DNA from: Ramlibacter albus
GTDB lineage: Bacteria; Pseudomonadota; Gammaproteobacteria; Burkholderiales; Burkholderiaceae_C
NCBI RefSeq assembly: GCF_014297445.1
Contig: NZ_JACORU010000001.1
Location: 744,001-808,000, forward strand
Reading direction: 5' to 3'
DNA: 64,000 bases
Position 1 is the stretch's first letter; the number at the start of each line of letters is the position of its first letter. Positions 48,618-57,223 of the stretch are shown piece by piece. Below the pieces are notes generated by a model that saw only the letters and a program-made list of their open reading frames with translations, ran no database searches and was not told where the DNA came from. The translations under genes were made by a program, and so were the position numbers.

Positions 48618-49607
48618 TTACTCGACGACGCGGTCGGCCCGCGCGAGCAGGCCCGGTGGAATCTTCAGGTTCAAGGCGCGTGCCGTCTTCTGGTTCAGGA
48701 CCAGTTCGAACTTGGTCGGCTGCTCGAACGGGATGTCCTCCGGCCGTGTCCCCTTGAGCATCTTGTCGGCCATGGCGACGACGCGGCGGATGATCTCGTC
48801 CAGCGTGCTGCCATAGGAGAGCAGCGCGCCCGCGTCGGCGTAGTCGGGAAAGCTGGAGATCAGGCCCAGCCCGTTGCGCGTGGCGAGCTCGGCGAGCTTG
48901 CGGCGCTCGGCGAAGAAGATCCCGTCGGACATCACCAGTACGGCTCGCACGCCGTCCCGGCCGATCTCTGCGAAACGGCCTTCGATCTCGCGCGGATGGC
49001 GCACTTCGTGGACGCGCACGTCCATTCCCAGTTTGGCGGCGGCGATGCGCACCTCGCGCAGCTCCGCCACGGCCGTCGGGTTTTCCGGGTTGTGGAGCAC
49101 GGCCACGCGGGCCTGCCCGGGGAACAGCTCGCGCAGCACCTCGAGCTGCTTGGGTGCGAGCTCGACGGAGAGGCAACTGATGCCGGTGAAGTGCCGCCCG
49201 GCGCGCGGCGCATCCGCGAAGCGCTCGGCGCCGCAGGACAGCAGGATGGTGGGCGGCCGCCCCGGCAGGCGCGTGGCGGCGACCATCAGCTGGTAGGTGC
49301 CGGCGATCATCACCTGCGCGCCCTCGGCTTGCAGCGCTTCGTACAGGCGCGGCCCGTCTTCGAAACGGCCCTCGGCGTAGCGCGTCGCAAACCGGAAGTT
49401 GCGCCCCTCGATGTAGCCCAGCTCGCGGAAGGCATCCAGGAACAGCTTGAGGTTGCGGCGCGACGACTCCTCGTTGCCGACGAAGATCTGCCCGACCACC
49501 TTGGGCCGCTCCTGCGCCGGCGCGGCCTGCGGCGCGAACAACGCCACGCAGGCGAGGGCATACGCAGCGAGCCTGCGAGCCCAATCGCGTGAAGCGCGAG
49601 GAGTCAT
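48618..49607 (-). CDS. ABC transporter substrate-binding protein (ABC_sub_bind type)
   Basis: 329 residues with a signal peptide (RRLAAYALACVALFAPQAAPA) and the PF04392-type two-lobed fold: DAFRELGYIEGRNFRFATRYAEG, ARVAVLHNPENPTAVAELREV and LLSYGSTLDEIIRR, as in TrpX-like solute receptors. No permease or ATPase lies beside it, so it is an orphan receptor; it may instead feed a signalling protein. The ATG at 49607 was chosen for the signal peptide. Confidence 0.85.
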   Translation of the reverse strand: MTPRASRDWARRLAAYALACVALFAPQAAPAQERPKVVGQIFVGNEESSRRNLKLFLDAFRELGYIEGRNFRFATRYAEGRFEDGPRLYEALQAEGAQVMIAGTYQLMVAATRLPGRPPTILLSCGAERFADAPRAGRHFTGISCLSVELAPKQLEVLRELFPGQARVAVLHNPENPTAVAELREVRIAAAKLGMDVRVHEVRHPREIEGRFAEIGRDGVRAVLVMSDGIFFAERRKLAELATRNGLGLISSFPDYADAGALLSYGSTLDEIIRRVVAMADKMLKGTRPEDIPFEQPTKFELVLNQKTARALNLKIPPGLLARADRVVE

Positions 49608-49642
49608 CGCCGCCTTATAGCGACGGCGCCGGGCTTTGGCAA

Positions 49643-50650
49643 TCAGCCCCGCTTCGCCACCTTCTGGTCGATGGCGCCGAAAACGCTCTGCCCGTCCTTG
49701 CCCTTCATCTCGAGCCGGATCGTGTCGCCGAACTTCATGTAATCGGTCGAGGGCTTTCCGTCGAGGATGGTTTCGATCGCGCGCTTTTCCGCGATGCAGG
49801 AGTAACCTTTCACCCACTCCTTGCGGCCGTCCTTTTCGACGGCGCGGTTGCTGACGGTGCCGCTGCCCACGATGCTGCCGGCGCGCACATTGCGTGTCTT
49901 GCAGATGTGCGCGATCAGCTGGCCAAAGTGAAAAGTCATCTCCTGGCCGGCGTCGCACATGCCGACGGTGCGGCCGTTCCATTGGGCCTGCAGTGTCAGG
50001 TTCACCTTGCCGCCTTGCCACGCGCCGCCGAATTCGTCCAGCGTGACGGCCACGGGGCTGAAGGCGGTGGCCGGCTTGCTCTGGAAGAAGCCGAAGCTCT
50101 TGGCCAGCTCGTCGGGGATGAGGTGGCGCAGCGACCAGTCGTTGGCGAGCATGGCGAGGCGGATGCCGTCGAGCGCCTGCTCGGGCGAGCTGCCCATGGG
50201 GACGTCGCCGGTGACCACCGCCACTTCGGCCTCGAAGTCGATGCCCCAGGCCTCGTCGATGAATGGTGCGTCGTCGCACGGCCCGAGGAAATCGTCGCTG
50301 CCGCCCTGGTACATGAGCGGCTCGGTGTAGTAGTTGTCGGGCACCGTGGCGTTGCGCGCCAGTCGCACCAGCTCGACGTGGTTGATGTAGGCGGAGCCGT
50401 CGGCCCACTGGTAGGCGCGGGGCAGCGGCGCCATGCATTGCTTCGCGTCGAACGGGAAGGCGTGGCGCGCCTTGCCGGAATTGAGCGTCTCGTACAAGTC
50501 CTGCAGCTGCGGCGACAGGAAGCCCCAGTCGTCCAGCACCTGTTGCAGCTTCGCGGCGATGCCGGTCGCGTAGTGGGCGGTGGAGAGGTCGCGGGAGACG
50601 ACCACCAGCTGGCCGTCGCGCGAGCCATCCTTGTAGGTGGCGAGTTTCAT
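49643..50650 (-). CDS. Fumarylacetoacetate hydrolase family protein
   Basis: 335 residues. The C-terminal FAH domain shows the metal-binding acidic residues in WGIDFEAEVAVVTGDVP and the GTVSNR segment; the N-terminal SH3-like FAH_N part is LVVVSRDLSTAHYATG. Close in length to the class of fumarylacetoacetase-like enzymes of about 330 residues found in aromatic degradation. Substrate not deducible. Divergent from the DUF3108 gene with 51 nt between. Confidence 0.88.
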   Translation of the reverse strand: MKLATYKDGSRDGQLVVVSRDLSTAHYATGIAAKLQQVLDDWGFLSPQLQDLYETLNSGKARHAFPFDAKQCMAPLPRAYQWADGSAYINHVELVRLARNATVPDNYYTEPLMYQGGSDDFLGPCDDAPFIDEAWGIDFEAEVAVVTGDVPMGSSPEQALDGIRLAMLANDWSLRHLIPDELAKSFGFFQSKPATAFSPVAVTLDEFGGAWQGGKVNLTLQAQWNGRTVGMCDAGQEMTFHFGQLIAHICKTRNVRAGSIVGSGTVSNRAVEKDGRKEWVKGYSCIAEKRAIETILDGKPSTDYMKFGDTIRLEMKGKDGQSVFGAIDQKVAKRG

Positions 50651-50701
50651 CGTGGGTGTCAGTTAGGATTGCGTGAACCGGATTGGACACGATCCTCGCA
50701 C

Positions 50702-51757
50702 ATGACCGACAGGCGCGCCCCGCCCGAGAAGCTCGCCCTGCTGGCGGCCGTCGTGCTCGTTTCGCACGCCGTGCTGCTGGACCTCGCGCCGGCCGCGATT
50801 TCGCTGGCACGGCCGCAGCAGCTGCCCACGCACGCGTTCACCACGCGCGTGATCGAAGCGCCACGCCCCGCTGCGCCCGCACCTGCCCCGAGGCCGGTTG
50901 CGCAGGCACCGCAAGCCAAGCCCGCTGTTGCGCCACAACCCAAGCCTGAGCCGTCGCCCGCGGCGCCGGTTTCTGCCGCACCCGCGACAGCCGAAGCCGC
51001 CGCGCCGGCACCGGAGCCGCAAGTGGCAGCCACCGCGCAGCCCAACATCCCCTTCACGCCCGGCACCGACGTCGAGCTCGGCAAGGTGGACGCGGCGGAT
51101 GTCAATGCCACGCAGGCGTACGCCATCCCCGAGTCCGTCCGCATGAAGTACGAACTCGTCGCCGAACGCTTCGGTCTTACCTTGCGAAGCACCGCCGAAC
51201 TGCTCTGGCGCCACGACGGCCGGCAGTACGAAGCGGTGCTGGAAGCCGGCGGCGGCATGTTCCCCAAGCGCGTCCAGCGCAGCACCGGCCTGCTCACCTC
51301 CGAGGGCCTCGCGCCCGTGCGTTTTTCCGACCGCAGCCGCAACGAAGCGGCCACGCATTTCGTGCGCGGGGAAAAGCGGATCGTGTTCAGCAACAACAAG
51401 CCCGACGCGCCCCTGCCGCCCGGCGTGCAGGACCGCCTGAGCATCGTCGTGCAGCTGTGCGCGATGGTGGGTGGCGCACCGCAGCGCTTCCCCAAAGGCA
51501 CGACGCTCACGGTGCCCACCGCGAGCACCAGCGAGGTCGAGAACTGGATCTTCACCGTCGAAGGCGAGGAAGTGCTGGACCTTCCCGCTGGAAAAATGCC
51601 GGGCCTGAAGCTGCAGCGCGCCCCGCGGCGCGAGTACGACGTGAAGGTGGAGCTGTGGCTGGCCCCCGGGCTGGACTACGCGCCGGTACGGCTGCGTCTG
51701 ACAAACCCAAACGGGGATTCCGTGGACCAGCGCTGGTCCGGTGCCGACAGGCCCTGA
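50702..51757 (+). CDS. DUF3108 protein with membrane anchor and proline-rich linker
   Basis: 351 residues: an N-terminal membrane helix (about 10-36), a linker of about 80 residues very rich in proline and alanine (repeated AP and KP units), and a C-terminal DUF3108 domain (about 145-345; MKYELVAERFGLTLRSTAELLWRHDGRQYEAVLEA). The TonB-like layout of anchor plus periplasm-spanning linker suggests that it reaches through the periplasm. Function of the domain is unknown. Confidence 0.85.
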   Translation: MTDRRAPPEKLALLAAVVLVSHAVLLDLAPAAISLARPQQLPTHAFTTRVIEAPRPAAPAPAPRPVAQAPQAKPAVAPQPKPEPSPAAPVSAAPATAEAAAPAPEPQVAATAQPNIPFTPGTDVELGKVDAADVNATQAYAIPESVRMKYELVAERFGLTLRSTAELLWRHDGRQYEAVLEAGGGMFPKRVQRSTGLLTSEGLAPVRFSDRSRNEAATHFVRGEKRIVFSNNKPDAPLPPGVQDRLSIVVQLCAMVGGAPQRFPKGTTLTVPTASTSEVENWIFTVEGEEVLDLPAGKMPGLKLQRAPRREYDVKVELWLAPGLDYAPVRLRLTNPNGDSVDQRWSGADRP

Positions 51758-51880
51758 GCTCGTGTTTGCCTACCCTGAAAGGCATGGGAAAGGCCATTCC
51801 CGGTACTTTCCGACGTTCGGCCGGTGCACCTTGAAACGGGCATGAACGTTGCCAACTACAAGGACCAGAAGGAATACACG

Positions 51881-52153
51881 ATGCAAATGCTCTATGACTC
51901 CGACTCGTTCGTCGTGGTGCACCTGCAGGCGAACCAGCCCGTCGAGGGGGACCTGGGCCCGGGCGTCGCGCGCCATGGCTTCGAGATCGTCGACAAGCGG
52001 TCCAACAAGGAGGTGTACCTGGACGGCCAGTGGGCCGACGCCTTCCAGCGCCAGATCAACGCCTGGCAGCTGAACACGCCCACGCAGGAAGAGGTGGAAG
52101 CCACGCTCGACGGCTACGCCGAACTTGCGCAGAACCCGCTCGTCATCCACTAA
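51881..52153 (+). CDS. DUF3567 protein
   Basis: 90 residues, starting MQMLYDSDSFVVVHL, a family restricted to betaproteobacteria. The ATG at 51881 is preferred over upstream in-frame ATGs at 51824 and 51842 because an AGAAGGA sequence lies 7-8 nt before it and the family begins there. Features GFEIVDKRSNKEVYLDGQWADAFQ and ends ALAQNP-like (AELAQNPLVIH). Its end overlaps the AbrB-type gene on the other strand by 11 nt. Function unknown. Confidence 0.85.
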   Translation: MQMLYDSDSFVVVHLQANQPVEGDLGPGVARHGFEIVDKRSNKEVYLDGQWADAFQRQINAWQLNTPTQEEVEATLDGYAELAQNPLVIH

Positions 52154-53210
52154 TCCCATTTGTCCGGTAGAGCCGCCTGAACAGCGGCTCGACCAGCACC
52201 AGCACCGCCACGAGGCGGCAGACCTGGAAGGCGGTCACCACCGGAACCCCCAGCTGAAGCACCTTGGCCGTGATGGCCATCTCGGCAATGCCGCCCGGCG
52301 ACGTGCCGAGCACGAGCGTGGCCGGGTGCAGGCCCGTGGCATACGAAAGTGCCAGCGCGAACACGCCGCAGATCACGATCATCCCGACCGTCCCCAGCGC
52401 CACCGACAGCAGCCAGCGCGGCGCGCTGCCGAGGAACTCGCGCTGGAAGCGCACGCCGAGGCTGACGCCGATCACCAGCTGGGCCGTATTGCTCAGCCAT
52501 TGCGGCATGGCCGAGAGCTCGATGCCGAACATTGTCAGGCCCATTGACACGATCAGTGCGCCCAGGAACCACGGATTGGCACGTCCCGTCTTGTTCATGA
52601 GCCATGCGCCGCCCATCGCCGCGGCCAGCAACACCGCCAGTCCGATGGCGCTGAAGGTGCGCGGGCCGGGCAGCGAAGGGTCGATGCCCTGCAGCCCCGC
52701 CGCCATCACGGCGAAGGGTACCGAGAGCGTCACGATGATCAGCCGGACGCTGTGGGCGGCGGCGACCAGGTCGGTGCGGCCGCCTTCGCGTTCGGCCAGC
52801 AGGGTCATCTCGGAGGCACCGCCGATGGCGGCGGCGAAGTAGGTCGTCACGCGCCTCTCCTGGTCCGTGCCCGTGAGCCCCTTGGAATTCACGCGATGCA
52901 GCCACGCGCCGAAGCCCCAGCCGAGGGCGAGGGCCCACACGATGGCCAGAACGATCGTCCACCACAGGCTCGCGACGAGCGCCACCACCTGCGGCGTGAA
53001 GTAGAGCCCGAGCGCGGTGCCGATCAGCCATTGCCCGGCGTTGCGGAAGGGGCCGTAGCTGCGCGTAGGCGCGCCGAGGATGGACGCGATCGAGGTGGCG
53101 AGCAGCGGGCCGATCATCCACGGGATGGGCGTGCGCAGCCACACGCACGCGAGCGCCGCGGCCAGCGCGAGCGCCAGCGTGAGCGCAACGCGAACTCCGG
53201 CCACCTTCAT
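52143..53210 (-). CDS. AbrB-family (PF05145) membrane protein
   Basis: 355 residues with about ten hydrophobic segments and an internal duplication; WMIGPLLATSIASILGAP near the N-terminus and the second copy PWFLGALIVSMGLTMFG are the family signature. PF05145 members are often mis-annotated as ammonia monooxygenase or transition-state regulator; they are predicted transporters. ATG at 53210, with 18 nt to the divergent ChaN-like gene. Confidence 0.87.
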   Translation of the reverse strand: MKVAGVRVALTLALALAAALACVWLRTPIPWMIGPLLATSIASILGAPTRSYGPFRNAGQWLIGTALGLYFTPQVVALVASLWWTIVLAIVWALALGWGFGAWLHRVNSKGLTGTDQERRVTTYFAAAIGGASEMTLLAEREGGRTDLVAAAHSVRLIIVTLSVPFAVMAAGLQGIDPSLPGPRTFSAIGLAVLLAAAMGGAWLMNKTGRANPWFLGALIVSMGLTMFGIELSAMPQWLSNTAQLVIGVSLGVRFQREFLGSAPRWLLSVALGTVGMIVICGVFALALSYATGLHPATLVLGTSPGGIAEMAITAKVLQLGVPVVTAFQVCRLVAVLVLVEPLFRRLYRTNGISG

Positions 53211-53228
53211 CTGGCGTAGTATCGCCGC

Positions 53229-53960
53229 ATGGTCCGGCTGTCTGGCTTGCTGCTGCCTTTCGTGCTGGCGGCTTGCGCCGCATTCAACCCCATTCCCCCC
53301 GAAGGCCCCGTGCCCGCCCTGCTGCTGGGCGAGCAGCACGACGCGCCCGAGCACCAGAAGCTGCATCGCGACGTGGTCGACGCACTTGCCGCGCGCGGCG
53401 TGCTGGCGGCCGTGGTGCTCGAGATGGCCGAGGGCGGGCACAGCACGCTGGGCCTGCCGGCCGCCGCGACGGAGCAGCAGGTGCAGGCCGCGCTCGGCTG
53501 GAACAACAGCGCGTGGCCGTGGGACCAGTACGGCCCCGCCGTGATGGCCGCCGTGCGCGCGGGCGCGCCGGTGTTCGGCTCGAACCTCAATTCGACACAG
53601 ATGCGCGCCGCCATGGCCGACGCCTCGCTCGACGGCCTGCTGCCCGAGCCTGCGCTGCGCGTGCAGCGCGAGGCCATCCGCGCCGGCCACTGCAACATGC
53701 TGCCCGAGACGCAGATCCCGCCGATGGTCCGCGTGCAGATCGCGCGCGACCAGGCGATGGCGCGCACGATCCTCGCCGCGGCGGCCAAGGGCAAGACGGT
53801 CGTGCTGCTGGCCGGCTCCGGCCACGTCAACGCGCAGGCCGGCGTACCGCAGCACCTGCGGCCGCAGCTGCGCGCGGAGTCGGTGATGCTGCCGCCGGTG
53901 GATACCGGCAAGGACTATTGCGAGGACTTCCGCAAGTCGCGCGGAAAACCGCCGGCATGA
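53229..53960 (+). CDS. ChaN-like heme-binding lipoprotein
   Basis: 243 residues with a lipoprotein signal (LLLPFVLAAC, lipid attachment Cys16) and a DUF399/ChaN domain: LLGEQHDAPEHQKLH, GHSTLGLPAA and the C-terminal LLAGSGHVNAQAGVP. Family members bind heme and may take part in iron uptake; the Campylobacter ChaN is an outer-membrane lipoprotein. Overlaps the next gene by 4 nt (ATGA). Confidence 0.87.
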   Translation: MVRLSGLLLPFVLAACAAFNPIPPEGPVPALLLGEQHDAPEHQKLHRDVVDALAARGVLAAVVLEMAEGGHSTLGLPAAATEQQVQAALGWNNSAWPWDQYGPAVMAAVRAGAPVFGSNLNSTQMRAAMADASLDGLLPEPALRVQREAIRAGHCNMLPETQIPPMVRVQIARDQAMARTILAAAAKGKTVVLLAGSGHVNAQAGVPQHLRPQLRAESVMLPPVDTGKDYCEDFRKSRGKPPA

Positions 53961-55018
53961 CGGCGCCGTCCCGCGGCGTCGTGAACGTCGCCGAGATCAA
54001 CCCGCACGCGCCGCGGCCCTTCACCTTCACCGAAGCGGCGCTGTGCCTGCGCGATTCGATCCGCCGGCTCGGCTACACCTGCGATCTGCACGTCAACCGT
54101 GCCGACACGGCGCAGCGCTGCATCGTGCTTGGCGCGCTGCCGCCCAACCTGCCGGCGGTGGACCAGCTCGCGCCCGCGAAAGCGGCGATCTTCAATTTCG
54201 AGCAGCTGGGGAGCACGCAGTCCGTCACGGGCGAGGACTACGCGAACTGGCTGCGGCAATGGGTGGTGGCGGACTACCACAGCGCCAACATCGACTGGCT
54301 GCGGCGCGAAAGCGGCGGCGAGCAACGCGCGTTCGAGCTGCCCGTCGTGCCGAGCGAATCGATCGCGTGGCGGCCGGACCTGCCGTACGAGCCCGAAGTG
54401 GACGTGCTGTTCTTCGGCACGCTCAGCGAGCGGCGGCAGCGCATCATCGACGGCTTGCAGGCGGCGGGGCTGACGGTGGAAGTCGTCGCGGGTTCGTTCG
54501 GCGAGGAGCTCGCGCCGGCGATCAAGCGCGCGCGCATCGTGCTGCACGTGCACTTCTACGAGACGGGGCTGTTCCCCATCGCGCGCATCCTGCAGCCGGT
54601 GGCGCAGGGTGTGGCCATCGTCTGTGAGCAGTCGGTGTTCTCGCGGCTGTCGGACTGGTCGGCTTCCGGCATCGTGTTCGCGCCCTACGAGCGGCTGGTG
54701 GATGCGTGCAAGCGGCTGGCCGCCAACGATGCGGAACGCGAGATGCGCGCAAGGCGCAACCTCGAGTTCGCAGCGGCGATCGATTTCGCCCCGCCATTCG
54801 AGCGGCTGATGCGTGCGCTGGACGATGCGCCGGTGCGCAACGAAGAGATCGAGAAGATGCTGGAGGCCGAAGCGACCGAGCTGCCGCCCGAAGCGCACCT
54901 GGCGGCGCCCGCGTTCAAGATCGCGGAGCGCCACCCGGGGCAGGGCAAGTACGGGAAGTGGATCGTGGCGCTGCTGATCCTGTTCAGCCTCTACACGATC
55001 TGGTTGAGTATGCGTTAG
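53957..55018 (+). CDS. Glycosyltransferase-like protein with C-terminal membrane anchor
   Basis: 353 residues. The central part (EVDVLFFGTLSERRQRIIDGLQAAGLTV, ARIVLHVHFYETGLFPIARILQPVAQGVAIVCEQS) resembles CgeB/GT-B glycosyltransferases without a clear sugar-nucleotide motif. A single hydrophobic helix (WIVALLILFSLYTIWLSM) ends the protein, making it tail-anchored. Coupled to the ChaN-like lipoprotein by ATGA. Glycosyltransferase activity is a similarity-based guess. A C-terminal acidic linker (EEIEKMLEAEATELPPE) precedes the anchor. Confidence 0.72.
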   Translation: MTAPSRGVVNVAEINPHAPRPFTFTEAALCLRDSIRRLGYTCDLHVNRADTAQRCIVLGALPPNLPAVDQLAPAKAAIFNFEQLGSTQSVTGEDYANWLRQWVVADYHSANIDWLRRESGGEQRAFELPVVPSESIAWRPDLPYEPEVDVLFFGTLSERRQRIIDGLQAAGLTVEVVAGSFGEELAPAIKRARIVLHVHFYETGLFPIARILQPVAQGVAIVCEQSVFSRLSDWSASGIVFAPYERLVDACKRLAANDAEREMRARRNLEFAAAIDFAPPFERLMRALDDAPVRNEEIEKMLEAEATELPPEAHLAAPAFKIAERHPGQGKYGKWIVALLILFSLYTIWLSMR

Positions 55019-55021
55019 CCC

Positions 55022-55090
55022 CCACGCTCCCCGCTTCGCGAGGTTCGCTGCCCCCCGAGGGGGCTGTTTCGCCTTGGGGCGGCCCGGCGG
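55022..55090. repeat. Intergenic palindromic repeat of Comamonadaceae type
   Basis: Between the tail-anchored gene and the aminotransferase lies a C/G-rich element with the hairpin CCCCCCGAGGGGGC followed by a GCCTTGGGGCGGCCCGGCGG segment. From memory, near-identical elements recur in intergenic regions of Variovorax and Acidovorax relatives. The exact ends are uncertain. It probably has a transcript-end or REP-like role. Confidence 0.5.
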
Positions 55091-55092
55091 CG

Positions 55093-55114
55093 AAACGCGC
55101 TAAGCGTTTTTTTT
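55093..55114 (+). terminator. Rho-independent terminator, overlaps aminotransferase end
   Basis: Plus-strand stem AAACGC (55093-55098) with GCGTTT (55104-55109), 5-nt loop, followed by an unbroken run of eight T (55107-55114). It ends the ChaN-like/glycosyltransferase-like transcript. The same bases encode the last residues (IKKNA) and stop codon of the aminotransferase on the other strand, where the run reads as eight A. Confidence 0.7.
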
Positions 55115-56431
55115 GATCGAATCCGCCAGCGTGTTCACCAGCTGGTCGATGTGCGACTTCTCCACGATGTACGGCGGCGCGATCACCACCACGTCGCCCG
55201 CGGGCCGCACGAGCGCGCCCTTCTTGAAGCAATCGAGGTAGATGTCGAAAGCGCGCTTGCCCGGCGTACCCGCGATCGGCGCCAGTTCCACCGCCGCCGC
55301 CAGGCCGAGGCTGCGGATGCCGACCACGTTGGGCAGCCCCTTGAACGTCGAGTGGAACGCATTGCCCAGCAGCTTGCCCATCTCACCGGCGCGCTGGAAC
55401 AACGCATCCTTCTGCATCAGGTCCAGCGTGGCGATGGCCGCGGCGCACGCCACCGGGTGCCCCGAGTACGTGTACCCGTGGAAGAACTCGATCACGTGCT
55501 CCGGCGCGTCCGTCTTCATCATCGCGTCGTACAGCTTGTCGCGGCAGATGACGCCGCCCATCGGGATCACGCCGTTGGTGACGCACTTGGCGAAGTTCAG
55601 CATGTCGGGCACGACGCCGTAGAAGTCGGCGCCGAAGTTCGTGCCCAGGCGCCCGAAGCCGGTGATGACCTCGTCGAAGATCAGCAGGATGCCGTGCTTG
55701 TCGCAGATCTCGCGCAGGCGCTTGAGGTAGCCCTTGGGCGGGATGTACCAGCCGGCCGAGCCCGCAACCGGCTCGACGATGATCGCGGCCACGTTGCTCG
55801 GGTCGTGCAGCGGCAGGATGCGGTTTTCCAGCTCGAGCAGCGGGTCTTCGTCCCACACCGGCTCGGTGTTGTGGATGAAGGCGTGCTTGGGGTCGTGGAT
55901 GAAGCGCAGGTGGTCGACGCGCGGCAGCAGCGCCGTGCCGAACACCTTGCGGTTGGCCGGGATGCCGCCCACGCTCATGCCGCCGAAGCCCACGCCATGG
56001 TAGCCCTTCTCGCGGCCGATGAAGATGTTGCGGTGCCCTTCGCCGCGCGCGCGGTGGTAGGCCAGCGCGACCTTCAGCGACGTGTCGGCCGCCTCGGAGC
56101 CCGAGTTGCAGAACAGCACGCGGTTGAGGTCGCCGGGCGCCATCTCGGCGATCTTCTGCGCCGCGATGAAAGCCTGGTCGTTGCTCGCCTGGAACGCGGT
56201 GGAGTAGTCCAGCGTGTTCAGCTGCTTAGTGATGGCGTCGTTGATGGGCTTGCGGTTGTGGCCCGCGCCCACGCACCACAGGCTGGAGATGCCGTCGACC
56301 ACCTTGCGGCCGTCGTGGGTGGTGAACTCCATGCCGTCGGCGCCGACGAAGACGCGCGGCTCCTTGCGGAACTGGCGGTTGGGCGTGAAGGGCAACCAGT
56401 GGTTGTCCATGGTGAAGTCGTTGTAGGCCAT
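55100..56431 (-). CDS. Class III PLP-dependent aminotransferase (omega type)
   Basis: 443 residues. PLP lysine is K282 in NFAKCVTNG; D253 in IFDEVITGFGRLG contacts the pyridine ring; VLFCNSGSEAADTSLKVAL binds the phosphate. Length and the WLPFTPNRQF start resemble omega-amino-acid:pyruvate aminotransferases, such as beta-alanine or taurine transaminases; the amino donor is not deducible. AGGAGACAGGC precedes the ATG at 56431; an ATG seven codons later is possible. No partner dehydrogenase next to it. Confidence 0.9.
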   Translation of the reverse strand: MAYNDFTMDNHWLPFTPNRQFRKEPRVFVGADGMEFTTHDGRKVVDGISSLWCVGAGHNRKPINDAITKQLNTLDYSTAFQASNDQAFIAAQKIAEMAPGDLNRVLFCNSGSEAADTSLKVALAYHRARGEGHRNIFIGREKGYHGVGFGGMSVGGIPANRKVFGTALLPRVDHLRFIHDPKHAFIHNTEPVWDEDPLLELENRILPLHDPSNVAAIIVEPVAGSAGWYIPPKGYLKRLREICDKHGILLIFDEVITGFGRLGTNFGADFYGVVPDMLNFAKCVTNGVIPMGGVICRDKLYDAMMKTDAPEHVIEFFHGYTYSGHPVACAAAIATLDLMQKDALFQRAGEMGKLLGNAFHSTFKGLPNVVGIRSLGLAAAVELAPIAGTPGKRAFDIYLDCFKKGALVRPAGDVVVIAPPYIVEKSHIDQLVNTLADSIKKNA

Positions 56432-56450
56432 GCCTGTCTCCTGAAACTGC

Positions 56451-57161
56451 TTACTTCAATGCGCCGAAAACCCGGCCGATAACGCTGCTGCCGCTGCCCA
56501 TCGGGTCGCGGCGGAAGCTGCGCTCCTGCTCGCCGATCACGTGGTACAGCCCGTCCAGCGCCTTGCGCGTGACGTAGTGGTCCATTGTCGCGTCTTCCTG
56601 CCGCACCAGCCCGAGGCCCGTGGCTTTACCCGCCACGGCATCGTACTTCTGGGCCAGCGCGACCTTTTCCGTGGACTTTCGCACGACAGGCAGGAACTGC
56701 GCGGTGAGCGGCTCGCGCGTCTTGCCCGCGAAGAAGTTCGTCACCGACGTGTCGCCGCCCGTGAGGATGTTCTTGGCGTCGACGACGGTCATGTTGCGCA
56801 CGGCGTCGGTCACCAGCTTGCGCGCGAGCGGCACGGCCGCCTCGGCGGCGCGGTTCATCGCGACCTCCAGGTCCTTCACCTGCTGGCTGCGGCCGATCGC
56901 GTTGAGCAGCTTGGCCGCGTCCTTGAGGTAGCCGGGCAGCGGGATGCGCACCTTCGGGTTGCCGAGAAAACCGTCGGGCGCGCCGAGCAGGCGGATGGCC
57001 GTGTCCGCGCCTTTTTCGAGCGCGGCCTTCAGGCCCTGCGACGCGTCGGCGCTGGACAGCGCGGCCAGGCCTTGCGCCGCGCACGGCCATGCCGCCGGCG
57101 CGAGCAGCACGATGCCCACGCGGGCCGCGGCCGCGCGGCGGGGAAGGGGCGTGTCACGCAT
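56451..57161 (-). CDS. DUF4197 exported protein
   Basis: 236 residues with an N-terminal signal-like segment (RRAAAARVGIVLLAPAAWPCAA) and the DUF4197 domain (LSSADASQGLKAALEKGADTAIRLLGAPDGFLGNPKVRIPLPG ... TVVDAKNILTGGDTSVTNFFAGKT). Lies 19 nt upstream of the aminotransferase on the same strand. Function of the family is unknown; the protein is predicted to be periplasmic. Divergent from purU. Confidence 0.88.
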   Translation of the reverse strand: MRDTPLPRRAAAARVGIVLLAPAAWPCAAQGLAALSSADASQGLKAALEKGADTAIRLLGAPDGFLGNPKVRIPLPGYLKDAAKLLNAIGRSQQVKDLEVAMNRAAEAAVPLARKLVTDAVRNMTVVDAKNILTGGDTSVTNFFAGKTREPLTAQFLPVVRKSTEKVALAQKYDAVAGKATGLGLVRQEDATMDHYVTRKALDGLYHVIGEQERSFRRDPMGSGSSVIGRVFGALK

Positions 57162-57223
57162 CCGGCCATCATGCTCCCGAGCGCCGCGTGGGGCAACCCG
57201 CCGCCTGCGACAATCCGCGTGAT

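Noticed and set aside
52143..53210. Ammonia monooxygenase annotation for the AbrB-type gene
   Set aside because: This is a known mis-annotation of PF05145 membrane proteins; no monooxygenase features are present.
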